Shown here piece after piece: positions 6,464 to 13,538 of a DNA stretch of 13,617 nt. The notes under the pieces are model-generated. The model did not search any database, was not told where the DNA came from, and saw only the letters and a list, made by a program, of their open reading frames with translations. The DNA lies in assembly GCA_934202505.1 (NCBI GenBank), contig CAKPXW010000037.1, positions 1-13,617 on the forward strand, written 5' to 3'. Source of the DNA: an uncultured Bacilli bacterium (GTDB taxonomy: Bacteria > Bacillota_I > Bacilli_A > RFN20 > CAG-631). A program made the translations under genes and the position numbers. The stretch's first letter is position 1. The number at the start of each line of letters is the position of its first letter.

Positions 6464-7975
6464 ATGGAAATAAAAGCTAATGAGATTTCTTCCCTTATAA
6501 AAGAACAAATAAAAAAATATCAGCATAAAATGGAACTAGTTGACACTGGAATTGTTATGAGTGTTGGCGATGGTGTCGCAATGGTTCATGGCCTTGAAAA
6601 AGCTATGCTTTCTGAACTAGTGCTTTTTAATAATAATATTTATGGTATGGTATTATCTTTAGAAGAAGATGCTGTCGGTGTTGTAATTTTTGGTGATGAT
6701 TCGACAATAAAAGAAGATGATATAGTTACACGTACTAATAAAGTAGTTGAAATTCCAGTTGGCGATGGATTTTTAGGAAGAGTTGTAAACCCTTTAGGGC
6801 AACCAATTGATGGCCTTGGACCTATTAAATCTACAGCAACACGCCCTATTGAGAGAATTGCTCCAGGTGTAATTACAAGAAAATCAGTAAATACCCCATT
6901 ACAAACAGGAATTAAAGCAATTGATTCAATGATTCCAATTGGAAGAGGTCAAAGAGAATTAATTATTGGTGATCGTCAAACTGGAAAAACTGCAATTGCA
7001 ATTGACACAATCATCAATCAAAAAAATAAGAACATGAAATGTGTATATGTTGCAATTGGCCAAAAAGCTTCAACAGTTGCTCAAGTTGTAGAAAAACTTA
7101 GAGTTCATGGAGCTCTTGATTATACAACTGTAGTTGTAGCAACAGCTTCAGAAATGGCACCAATTCAATATATTGCACCATATTCAGGAGTTACACTTGC
7201 TGAAGAATGGATGGAAAAAGGCGAAGATGTACTAGTAGTATATGATGATTTAAGTAAACATGCAGTTGCTTATAGAACATTGTCTTTACTTTTAAGAAGA
7301 TCTCCAGGAAGAGAAGCTTATCCAGGTGATGTATTCTACCTTCATTCAAGACTATTAGAACGTGCAGCTAGAATGGATGACAAATATGGTGGAGGATCAA
7401 TTACTGCTTTACCAATTATTGAAACCCAAGCTGGAGATATTTCTGCATATATTCCAACAAATGTAATTTCAATTACAGATGGTCAAATATTCTTACAATC
7501 TGATTTATTTGCAGCTGGACAAAGACCAGCAATTGATACAGGACTTTCTGTATCACGTGTAGGAAGTGCTGCTCAAATTAAAGCAATTAAACAAGTTTCT
7601 GGTACTTTAAAAATAGAATTAGCTAACTATCGAGAACTTCAAGCTTTTGCACAATTTGGATCAGATTTAGATAAAGCAACAAAAGATGTTCTTGATCATG
7701 GAAGCAAAGTATATGAATTATTAAAACAAAAGCAATATGATTTAATGGATGTTTATGATCAAGTTATTCAATTATTCACTACTAAATATCGTTTTATAAA
7801 AGATGTTCCTTTAAGTTCAATTCAAGATTATGAAGAATCTTTAATAAATTATATGCATGCTAATAAGCAAGATGTTATGGATATGCTTGCAAAAGAAAAG
7901 AAGATTACTCCAGAACTTGAAACAACATTGAAAAATATAATAAAAGAATTTACAGAAAATTATTTGGTTAAATAG
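6464..7975 (+). CDS. atpA: F1Fo ATP synthase subunit alpha
   Basis: Non-catalytic nucleotide-binding subunit of F1. At 503 aa it is full length. Seen: the N-terminal beta-barrel region with GDGVAMVHGL, Walker A GDRQTGKT at 169-176 with Lys175 and Thr176, Walker B DVLVVYDD ending near 262, and the arginine finger Arg365 in the SVSRVGSAAQ signature, which reaches the catalytic site on beta. An AAAGGGGA ribosome site precedes ATG 6464. It sits in the standard order B-E-F-H-A-G-D-C. No missing key residue was noticed. Confidence 0.98.
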   Translation: MEIKANEISSLIKEQIKKYQHKMELVDTGIVMSVGDGVAMVHGLEKAMLSELVLFNNNIYGMVLSLEEDAVGVVIFGDDSTIKEDDIVTRTNKVVEIPVGDGFLGRVVNPLGQPIDGLGPIKSTATRPIERIAPGVITRKSVNTPLQTGIKAIDSMIPIGRGQRELIIGDRQTGKTAIAIDTIINQKNKNMKCVYVAIGQKASTVAQVVEKLRVHGALDYTTVVVATASEMAPIQYIAPYSGVTLAEEWMEKGEDVLVVYDDLSKHAVAYRTLSLLLRRSPGREAYPGDVFYLHSRLLERAARMDDKYGGGSITALPIIETQAGDISAYIPTNVISITDGQIFLQSDLFAAGQRPAIDTGLSVSRVGSAAQIKAIKQVSGTLKIELANYRELQAFAQFGSDLDKATKDVLDHGSKVYELLKQKQYDLMDVYDQVIQLFTTKYRFIKDVPLSSIQDYEESLINYMHANKQDVMDMLAKEKKITPELETTLKNIIKEFTENYLVK

Positions 7976-7977
7976 AG

Positions 7978-7985
7978 AAGGAGGT
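7978..7985 (+). promoter_or_regulatory. Ribosome binding site that decides the atpG start
   Basis: A perfect AAGGAGGT, 7 nt before ATG 7993. It overlaps the in-frame GTG at 7984, which therefore cannot be the start. Confidence 0.85.
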
Positions 7986-7992
7986 GTTACTA

Positions 7993-8841
7993 ATGGCAAT
8001 GAATATGCAACAAACCAAAAGCAGAATACAATCAGTAATGTCTACTCAAAAAATTACTAAAGCAATGGAACTTGTTTCTACTTCAAAATTAAAAAAATCA
8101 AAAGATATCAATGCAAAAGTAACACCATTTAAAAATGAAGTATTTGAAATAATGTCTTATTGTGCTATGAATATTGATGATAAAAAATATAAATATTTCA
8201 ATTTTAATGACTCAGATAAAGAATTATATATTATTATTTCTTCATCTCTTGGATTATGTGGTGGATATAATGTTAATATGGAAAAATATGCAACATCCAT
8301 TATAGATAAAGAAAAATCTGATTTATTAGTAATTGGTACGAAAGCAGTATATTATTTTAAATCGAAAAATTACAATATAATTGATAATATAGAACTTCCT
8401 CCTTTGAATTTAAAAGAGAATGTTTCTACTATTGTTTCAAGAAATATTCTTTCATATTTTGATCAAGGCAAATATAAAAAAATATCAATTATTTATACTA
8501 AATTTATTAACTCATTGACATTTGAACCAATAAAAGTGCAATTACTTCCGATTACGATAGATAAACAAACACAAAAAGCAGGTAAAGAATTATTGATGGA
8601 ACCTTCATCACAAGATGTATTAACAAATTTAATTCCATTTTATCTTGAAGTTGCACTAAAAACATTGTTACAAGAATCAATGCTATCAGAACAAGCATCA
8701 AGAAGAACCGCTATGGAAACAGCAACAGACAATGCTAGTGAACTACAAGAAAAGTTACTTCTTGAATATAATAAGTCAAGACAGGCATCAATAACTCAAG
8801 AAATTACAGAAATTTCTGGAGCTGCTAATGCTAATAAATAA
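7993..8841 (+). CDS. atpG: F1Fo ATP synthase subunit gamma
   Basis: Central rotating shaft of F1. The N-terminal helix carries the family pattern KSRIQSVMSTQKITKAMELV, and the C-terminal helix has SEQASRRTAMETATDNA, the gamma signature region that inserts into the alpha3-beta3 cavity. The middle domain includes SSLGLCGGYN, also typical. The start is ATG 7993 (282 aa); GTG 7984 in the same frame lies inside the ribosome site. ATG 7999 is a less well spaced alternative. atpD begins 11 nt after the stop. Confidence 0.96.
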   Translation: MAMNMQQTKSRIQSVMSTQKITKAMELVSTSKLKKSKDINAKVTPFKNEVFEIMSYCAMNIDDKKYKYFNFNDSDKELYIIISSSLGLCGGYNVNMEKYATSIIDKEKSDLLVIGTKAVYYFKSKNYNIIDNIELPPLNLKENVSTIVSRNILSYFDQGKYKKISIIYTKFINSLTFEPIKVQLLPITIDKQTQKAGKELLMEPSSQDVLTNLIPFYLEVALKTLLQESMLSEQASRRTAMETATDNASELQEKLLLEYNKSRQASITQEITEISGAANANK

Positions 8842-8852
8842 AGGAGGCTACT

Positions 8853-10256
8853 ATGGAAAATAAAATTTTATATGGCGTTGTTTGCCAAGTTCAAGGCCCA
8901 GTAGTAGATGTAAAATTTACTGATGAACTTCCAGCACTTAGAAGTGCTATTGAAATTGAATTTAATAATAAAAAACTAGTTGTCGAAGTTGCTCAACATG
9001 TAGGCGATGATACTGTTCGTTGTATATCAATGGGGCCAACTGAAGGATTAACTAGAAATTTAAAAGCAAAAGCTTTAAATGAACCTATTTCTGTTCCTGT
9101 TGGCAAAGAAACTTTAGCAAGACTATTTAATGTCCTTGGTGAGCCTATTGATGGAAAAGGTGATGTAAAAACTCAAATGAAACTTCCAATTCATCGTTTA
9201 GCGCCTTCTTTTTCTGAACAAAAAACTGAAGCAGAAATTTTAGAAACAGGTATTAAAGTAATTGATTTATTATGCCCATATGCTAAAGGTGGCAAAATTG
9301 GCCTTTTTGGTGGCGCAGGTGTTGGAAAAACTGTATTAATTCAAGAATTAATATCTAATATAGCTACTGAACATGGTGGAATTTCTGTATTTACTGGTGT
9401 TGGAGAAAGAACTCGTGAAGGTAATGACTTATATAAAGAAATGAGTGAGTCAGGTGTTATAAATAAAACTTGTCTTGTTTTTGGACAAATGAATGAGCCA
9501 CCAGGAAGTAGAATGCGTGTGGCTTTAACAGGACTTACGATGGCAGAATATTTTAGAGACTATGAACATCAAGATGTTTTATTATTCATAGATAATATTT
9601 TTAGATTTACTCAAGCAGGAAGCGAAGTATCTGCTTTATTAGGAAGAATGCCATCTGCCGTTGGATATCAACCAACTCTTGCTACAGAAATGGGGCAATT
9701 GCAAGAAAGAATTACTTCTACAAAGCAAGGGTCAATTACTTCTGTACAAGCTGTATATGTTCCAGCAGATGACTTAACAGACCCAGCTCCAGCCACAACA
9801 TTTACACACTTAGATGCTAAAACAGTATTATCACGTGATATTGCTTCTTTAGGAATTTATCCTGCAGTATCACCACTTGAATCTTCAAGTAGAATGCTTG
9901 ATCCAGAAATTGTAGGACAAAGACATTATGATGTGGCATTACGTGTCCAACAAATTTTACAAAGATATAAAGAATTACAAGATATTATTGCTATTTTAGG
10001 TATGGATGAATTATCTGAAGAAGACAAAAAGATAGTTAATAGAGCAAGAAGAATTAGAAATTTCTTGTCACAACCTTTGCATGTTGCAGAAGCCTTTCAA
10101 GATGTAAAAGGAATTTATGTTCCTATTGCAAAAACAGTAGAATCATTTGAAGCAATTATCGATGGAAAATATGATGATTTACCAGAACAAGCATTTTTAT
10201 ATGTAGGAACAATTGAAGATGCGATAGCTAAAGCTAAGGAACTTGAAAATCAATAA
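8853..10256 (+). CDS. atpD: F1Fo ATP synthase subunit beta
   Basis: Catalytic subunit of F1 that makes or hydrolyses ATP. At 467 aa it is full length. Walker A GGAGVGKT is at 153-160 (Lys159, Thr160); the catalytic Glu185 and Arg186 are in GVGERTREG; Walker B DVLLFIDN is near 241-248; the ATP synthase alpha/beta signature PAVSPLESSSR is near 337-347; and the DELSEED lever is intact at 385-391. An AAAGGAGG ribosome site precedes ATG 8853. atpC follows with a 1-nt gap. All catalytic residues checked are present. Confidence 0.98.
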   Translation: MENKILYGVVCQVQGPVVDVKFTDELPALRSAIEIEFNNKKLVVEVAQHVGDDTVRCISMGPTEGLTRNLKAKALNEPISVPVGKETLARLFNVLGEPIDGKGDVKTQMKLPIHRLAPSFSEQKTEAEILETGIKVIDLLCPYAKGGKIGLFGGAGVGKTVLIQELISNIATEHGGISVFTGVGERTREGNDLYKEMSESGVINKTCLVFGQMNEPPGSRMRVALTGLTMAEYFRDYEHQDVLLFIDNIFRFTQAGSEVSALLGRMPSAVGYQPTLATEMGQLQERITSTKQGSITSVQAVYVPADDLTDPAPATTFTHLDAKTVLSRDIASLGIYPAVSPLESSSRMLDPEIVGQRHYDVALRVQQILQRYKELQDIIAILGMDELSEEDKKIVNRARRIRNFLSQPLHVAEAFQDVKGIYVPIAKTVESFEAIIDGKYDDLPEQAFLYVGTIEDAIAKAKELENQ

Positions 10257-10257
10257 T

Positions 10258-10653
10258 ATGAAATTGAAATTAGAAATTATAAATCTTGATGGGATATATT
10301 TTCAAGGTGATGTAGATTTATTATGTGTCATGACAAGTGCTGGAGAATTAACAATCTTGGCAAATCACATTCCACTTATAACTAATATAGAAATATCAAG
10401 ACTATATTATAAAAATGATGGCAAAATTGAAAATTTTGCAATTTCAGGTGGCACACTATTTGTAAGTGAATCAAAATGCAAAGTTATTACTATGGCAATA
10501 GAAAAGCAAGACCAAATTGATTTAGAAAGAGCAAATAAATCTAAAGAAAGAGCATTGGAAAGACTTGCTAAAAAAGATGAAAATATAGATATCAAACGCG
10601 CAGAAGTTGCTTTAAAAAGAGCTCTTAATCGTATAAAGATTTCCAAGTTATGA
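10258..10653 (+). CDS. atpC: F1Fo ATP synthase subunit epsilon
   Basis: Rotor-associated subunit that couples gamma to the c-ring and can inhibit ATP hydrolysis. The N-terminal beta-sandwich is clear (LEIINLDGIYFQGDVD near the start, TSAGELTILANHIPL, then FAISGGTLFV), and the C-terminal third is a charged helical pair rich in Lys, Arg, Glu and Ala. ATG 10258, 1 nt after the atpD stop, gives 131 aa and the usual family N-terminus. TTG 10243 in frame is only 2 nt after AAGGA and was rejected. The TGA stop overlaps the next ATG (ATGA). Confidence 0.94.
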   Translation: MKLKLEIINLDGIYFQGDVDLLCVMTSAGELTILANHIPLITNIEISRLYYKNDGKIENFAISGGTLFVSESKCKVITMAIEKQDQIDLERANKSKERALERLAKKDENIDIKRAEVALKRALNRIKISKL

Positions 10654-10850
10654 TTTTAAAAATAATACATATTGCTTGTTTGATTTTAGCGATGATTCCA
10701 TCTTTTTATCTTTCTATGCAAATCGATTATCGTAAAATAGCGAGAATAAAATCTAATAAAGATTATTATTTTATTACAATAATGGTAGCATTAGTTTTCA
10801 CTTTTATAATTGGTGAACTTGCAAATACAATAATTACAATATTTATGTAG
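10650..10850 (+). CDS. DUF1146 family membrane protein (YwzB-like)
   Basis: Small 66-aa protein with two membrane helices (about 4-24 and 40-63) separated by a basic loop containing IDYRKIARI. Size, topology and position directly after atpC match DUF1146/YwzB of Firmicutes, whose function is unknown. Its ATG overlaps the atpC TGA, so translation is probably coupled, making it the last gene of the ATP synthase transcript. The TAG stop is inside the left arm of the terminator hairpin. Association with ATP synthase assembly or the membrane sector is only suggested by position. Confidence 0.8.
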   Translation: MILKIIHIACLILAMIPSFYLSMQIDYRKIARIKSNKDYYFITIMVALVFTFIIGELANTIITIFM

Positions 10851-10873
10851 AAGCTTAATAGCTTCTTTTTTTT
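10849..10873 (+). terminator. Intrinsic terminator of the atp operon
   Basis: Stem AGAAGCT (10849-10855), loop TAAT, AGCTTCT (10860-10866), then a run of seven further T (10867-10873). The left arm starts within the stop codon of the DUF1146 gene. A competing pairing is possible between the right arm plus T-run and the A-run plus GCT at 10878-10887, which would give a terminator-like hairpin on the minus strand too. Confidence 0.85.
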
Positions 10874-10902
10874 GCATAAAAAAAGCTAAAGTGGAGAAAA
10901 TT
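10874..10902 (+). promoter_or_regulatory. Possible sigma-F-like promoter of the spoIIQ-like gene
   Basis: GCATA (10874-10878) matches the sigma-F -35 pattern, and GGAGAAAATT (10893-10902) matches the -10 pattern GGnnAnAnTw. The spacer is 14 nt, one or two short of the B. subtilis consensus. B. subtilis spoIIQ is a sigma-F gene, which makes the match worth noting, but the sequence is AT-rich and short. Confidence 0.4.
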
Positions 10903-10919
10903 ATGATAGAGGTGAAAAA

Positions 10920-11603
10920 ATGAATACTTTTTTAAAAAAGATGAAATTGTTTTTTAAAAAATCTTCTTTTGGAATAGCAATTACTACTTTAGCAATTTTA
11001 TTTGTAATTGGTGTAGGATTAGTAATCAGTTCAAATTCAAATAAACCACCAATTGAAGTTGGAAAAGTTTCAGATCAAATTAGTAAAGTTGAAGAAAGTG
11101 AAAGTTTACTTGAGTCAAATAATAGCGAAAGTGAACAAAAAGAAGAAAAAATATGTTTACCATTTTTAGTTTCAGCAAAAATATCAAGATATTTTTTTGA
11201 CCCAAATGATTCTATAGACATAAAAAGTAATGCTCTAGTATCTTATGAAAATAAAATAATTCCAAGTCAAGGAATAGATTATACATATGATAACAAAGCA
11301 TTTAATGTTACATCATCATTTACGGGAAAAGTAGTAAGTAAAATTAATGATACTATGTATGGATTAACAGTAGTAGTAGAAAATGACAATGGTATAAAAG
11401 CTTATTATTCAGGACTATCAGAAGTTAATGTTATGAATAATCAAACAATTCGACAAGGCGCAGTTATTGGAAAATCAGGAGAAAGTTTAATAAATGCTTC
11501 TTTGGGAAATCACCTTCATTTTGCAATAGAATATGATAATAATTTTTTAAATCCACTTAAGTGTTTTGAAAAAACTGCAAATGAAGTTCTAAAAATTAAC
11601 TAA
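10920..11603 (+). CDS. spoIIQ: SpoIIQ-like protein with a degenerate LytM/M23 domain
   Basis: Membrane-anchored M23-fold protein. A Lys-rich N-terminus is followed by one membrane helix (about 17-37), a Ser/Glu-rich linker (about 45-77) and a LytM-type domain (about 105-215). The metal motif H-x3-D reads S-x3-D here (Ser116 to Asp120 in PSQGIDY), while HLH (198-200) is intact. Loss of the first zinc-binding His, replaced by Ser, is also known for B. subtilis SpoIIQ, which acts as a forespore-side binding partner of SpoIIIAH rather than as a hydrolase. B. subtilis spoIIQ also lies near atpC, though with spoIID and murAA nearby, which are absent here. AGAGGTG lies 5 nt before ATG 10920. An unrelated inactive M23 protein is the main alternative. 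Confidence 0.7.
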   Translation: MNTFLKKMKLFFKKSSFGIAITTLAILFVIGVGLVISSNSNKPPIEVGKVSDQISKVEESESLLESNNSESEQKEEKICLPFLVSAKISRYFFDPNDSIDIKSNALVSYENKIIPSQGIDYTYDNKAFNVTSSFTGKVVSKINDTMYGLTVVVENDNGIKAYYSGLSEVNVMNNQTIRQGAVIGKSGESLINASLGNHLHFAIEYDNNFLNPLKCFEKTANEVLKIN

Positions 11604-11609
11604 CAAATA

Positions 11610-11656
11610 AAAAAAGTTCCACCAAAGTATATTTATTTTGTTTTTGGAACTTTTTT
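11610..11656 (+). terminator. Intrinsic terminator after the spoIIQ-like gene
   Basis: Eleven-bp arms AAAAAAGTTCC (11610-11620) and GGAACTTTTTT (11646-11656) around a 25-nt AT-rich loop; the right arm ends in the T-run. The symmetry means it could also act on the minus strand. The loop is longer than typical. Confidence 0.7.
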
Positions 11657-11678
11657 GTATTTATTCGCAATAATTAAC

Positions 11679-11724
11679 ATTGTTTTACGTAGTAAAATAC
11701 TTTATAATTATTGTGTAAAACAAT
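11679..11724. promoter_or_regulatory. Inverted repeats around the lipoprotein promoter, possible operator
   Basis: ATTGTTTTAC (11679-11688) is repeated as a perfect inverted copy GTAAAACAAT (11715-11724), 26 nt apart, bracketing the -10 box. A third half-site, GTAAAA just after the first arm, forms TTTTAC-GTA-GTAAAA inside the spacer. Three related half-sites over a promoter suggest a repressor operator; the regulator is unknown. Confidence 0.5.
11680..11708 (+). promoter_or_regulatory. Sigma-A type promoter of the lipoprotein gene
   Basis: TTGTTT (11680-11685), 17 nt, then a perfect TATAAT (11703-11708), giving a leader of roughly 35 nt before ATG 11751. AAAGGA lies about 12 nt before the ATG. 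Confidence 0.65.
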
Positions 11725-11750
11725 TTGTTTATGAAAGGAATTAAAATAAC

Positions 11751-13496
11751 ATGAAAAGAAATACATTAAAAACCTTGATGTTATCAACTCTTGTAGCAAG
11801 TTTATTAGCTGGCTGTAACGATAAGCCAAGTGATTCAATTTCTGAAGAAAAACCATCAACTCCTACTTCGGAAACAATCAGTCCATCTGAAAATGCATCT
11901 GAAGAAAGTTCTTCATCAACATCATCAGATGAATCATCACCTTCTCAAGAGTCATCAACACCTGTGGTAGAAGACAAAATAAATGCTAGAGTATCATTAC
12001 CAAGAAGAATTTACCTTAGAAGTGAATTAAATGAAAGACTTGCTGAAAATAAACCAGCAATTGAAATCGAAACTTTTGAAGCTTGGTCAAACGCTTTGAA
12101 AAATTATAAGGAACTTTCAAATGCCACATATTCTATTGTAGTTCCAGAAGGAACTGGAAATCTACAATGTAAAGCTATTGTATCAGCTGCTCAAAAATAT
12201 GTAGCTTCATTTGGAATAGAAGTTTATAATACTTTAGAAGAAGCACTAGAAGCACATAAAGATGTAGAAGAGTCAGAATTTAAAGAAAGTATTTATTATA
12301 AGTCAGGAAAAATGACAGCAGATACTTATCATGTCGATAATGGAGATAATACATATAGTTATTATTATAATAGTGTAAAACAACCAGTTACTTATATAGA
12401 TAATTCAGATTCTTTAAGAACATTTACTAACTATTCTTGGGCAACTAAGGTTGCATATGTATTTACATCAACTGATAAGAATACAAATACTGCTGTTCTT
12501 GATTCTTCAAGAAAAACAGCACCTCATCATCCATTAAATGATCAATCATATACAATTGAAAAAGTAGGTTCAGCTCTAGTAGAAAATGTTTCTGCAATTG
12601 ATTATTCAAAAACATTTAACCTAAACAATAGAACAATTGCTTGGTCAGATTATGGAATTGATATTTCTCAAGGAGCAGGTGGCTTTGCCAACTATTCAAG
12701 TGAAATGATAGTCGATGCAGATGGAAATATTTGCTATCTTGCATTACTTGCAAAGAGTGACACTTACATTCATGTTCCATTAGTACAAAATGAAAACGGA
12801 ACTACAGAATGGTATTGCTCACCAAAATATCAAGAAAATGATTATTCAACTGTTGAAGGAGCTAAGGCTAATACAAATCCAGCATTCTTATTTGCTGATG
12901 ATTATGATCCAACAGATTCTGAAAAAATGTATCATTTTGAAAAAGTAATTCCAGAAGGTGGATATCATATTATTAATATTAATAACTTTGGTGGTTCATC
13001 AGAAGAAAATGGGTTTAGTACTATTGATAACATTTGGGCAGCAGCAAGTGGAACAGGAAGAAATATTTATTCTTCACAAATGGATCTTGATCAAGCTGTA
13101 TCATTTGAAAACGAAACATTAAATTCCGCAAGAGTATTTTATAGAAATGGAAAATTTAATGGTTTAACTTTCCAAAAACAATTATCTTTATATATTCCTG
13201 CTGATACATATCGTACATATGCTTACTTAAAGTATAAATCAGGAACTGATGCAACAAAACTTGAATATGCAACAATAGTTCAAGATGCTTTAAAAGCACA
13301 AAAATCAAAAATCACTGTTTATGGAAACTATGAACAATTAGAAGAAGAAAAGAAGGGACCTTTATCTATTTCATATTATGAAGAACATGGAACAGCAAAA
13401 TTAGTTTCTATGAGTTCAGAACCAGTATTATATAACTATTATACTGAACAATCTAATTCAAAGCTTTCTGAATGGGAAAAAATTGTTTTAGGATAA
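11751..13496 (+). CDS. Large secreted lipoprotein of unknown function
   Basis: A 581-aa protein with a textbook lipoprotein signal: Lys/Arg N-terminus, hydrophobic core and lipobox LLAGC with Cys22 as the lipidated residue. Residues 23-75 are a Ser/Thr/Pro/Glu-rich low-complexity linker of the sort that spans the cell wall. The remainder (about 76-581) is a globular extracellular region with no motif I recognise: no transporter-binding signature, sortase signal, protease triad or transmembrane segment. It is rich in Tyr, Ser, Thr and Asn, as in surface proteins. AAAGGA precedes ATG 11751. It is monocistronic, with its own promoter, inverted repeats and strong terminator, so it is probably regulated separately. 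A surface binding or solute-handling role is only a guess. Confidence 0.85.
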   Translation: MKRNTLKTLMLSTLVASLLAGCNDKPSDSISEEKPSTPTSETISPSENASEESSSSTSSDESSPSQESSTPVVEDKINARVSLPRRIYLRSELNERLAENKPAIEIETFEAWSNALKNYKELSNATYSIVVPEGTGNLQCKAIVSAAQKYVASFGIEVYNTLEEALEAHKDVEESEFKESIYYKSGKMTADTYHVDNGDNTYSYYYNSVKQPVTYIDNSDSLRTFTNYSWATKVAYVFTSTDKNTNTAVLDSSRKTAPHHPLNDQSYTIEKVGSALVENVSAIDYSKTFNLNNRTIAWSDYGIDISQGAGGFANYSSEMIVDADGNICYLALLAKSDTYIHVPLVQNENGTTEWYCSPKYQENDYSTVEGAKANTNPAFLFADDYDPTDSEKMYHFEKVIPEGGYHIININNFGGSSEENGFSTIDNIWAAASGTGRNIYSSQMDLDQAVSFENETLNSARVFYRNGKFNGLTFQKQLSLYIPADTYRTYAYLKYKSGTDATKLEYATIVQDALKAQKSKITVYGNYEQLEEEKKGPLSISYYEEHGTAKLVSMSSEPVLYNYYTEQSNSKLSEWEKIVLG

Positions 13497-13502
13497 ATAT
13501 TT

Positions 13503-13533
13503 AAAGACTCCTTGCTATAAGGAGTCTTTTATT
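13503..13533 (+). terminator. Intrinsic terminator after the lipoprotein gene
   Basis: Perfect 11-bp stem AAAGACTCCTT (13503-13513) with loop GCTAT and AAGGAGTCTTT (13519-13529), followed by TATT. It is 6 nt after the stop codon and is the strongest hairpin noticed in the window. Confidence 0.9.
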
Positions 13534-13538
13534 AAGAT

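Noticed and set aside
7984..7992. GTG start for atpG giving three extra residues
   Set aside because: The GTG is part of the AAGGAGGT ribosome site; ATG 7993 has ideal spacing.
10243..10257. TTG start for atpC inside atpD
   Set aside because: Only 2 nt after AAGGA, and the family N-terminus begins at ATG 10258.
10407..10646. Minus-strand ORF opposite atpC
   Set aside because: Antisense of the charged helical end of epsilon; no independent evidence.
4264..10653. Genetic code 4 (TGA as Trp), suggested by the AT-rich Mollicute-like feel
   Set aside because: Trp is TGG throughout the conserved genes, and TGA ends the atpI-like gene and atpC at the expected places, so the standard code fits.
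11674..11859. Minus-strand ORF across the lipoprotein promoter
   Set aside because: Overlaps promoter, inverted repeats and signal peptide of a well-supported gene.
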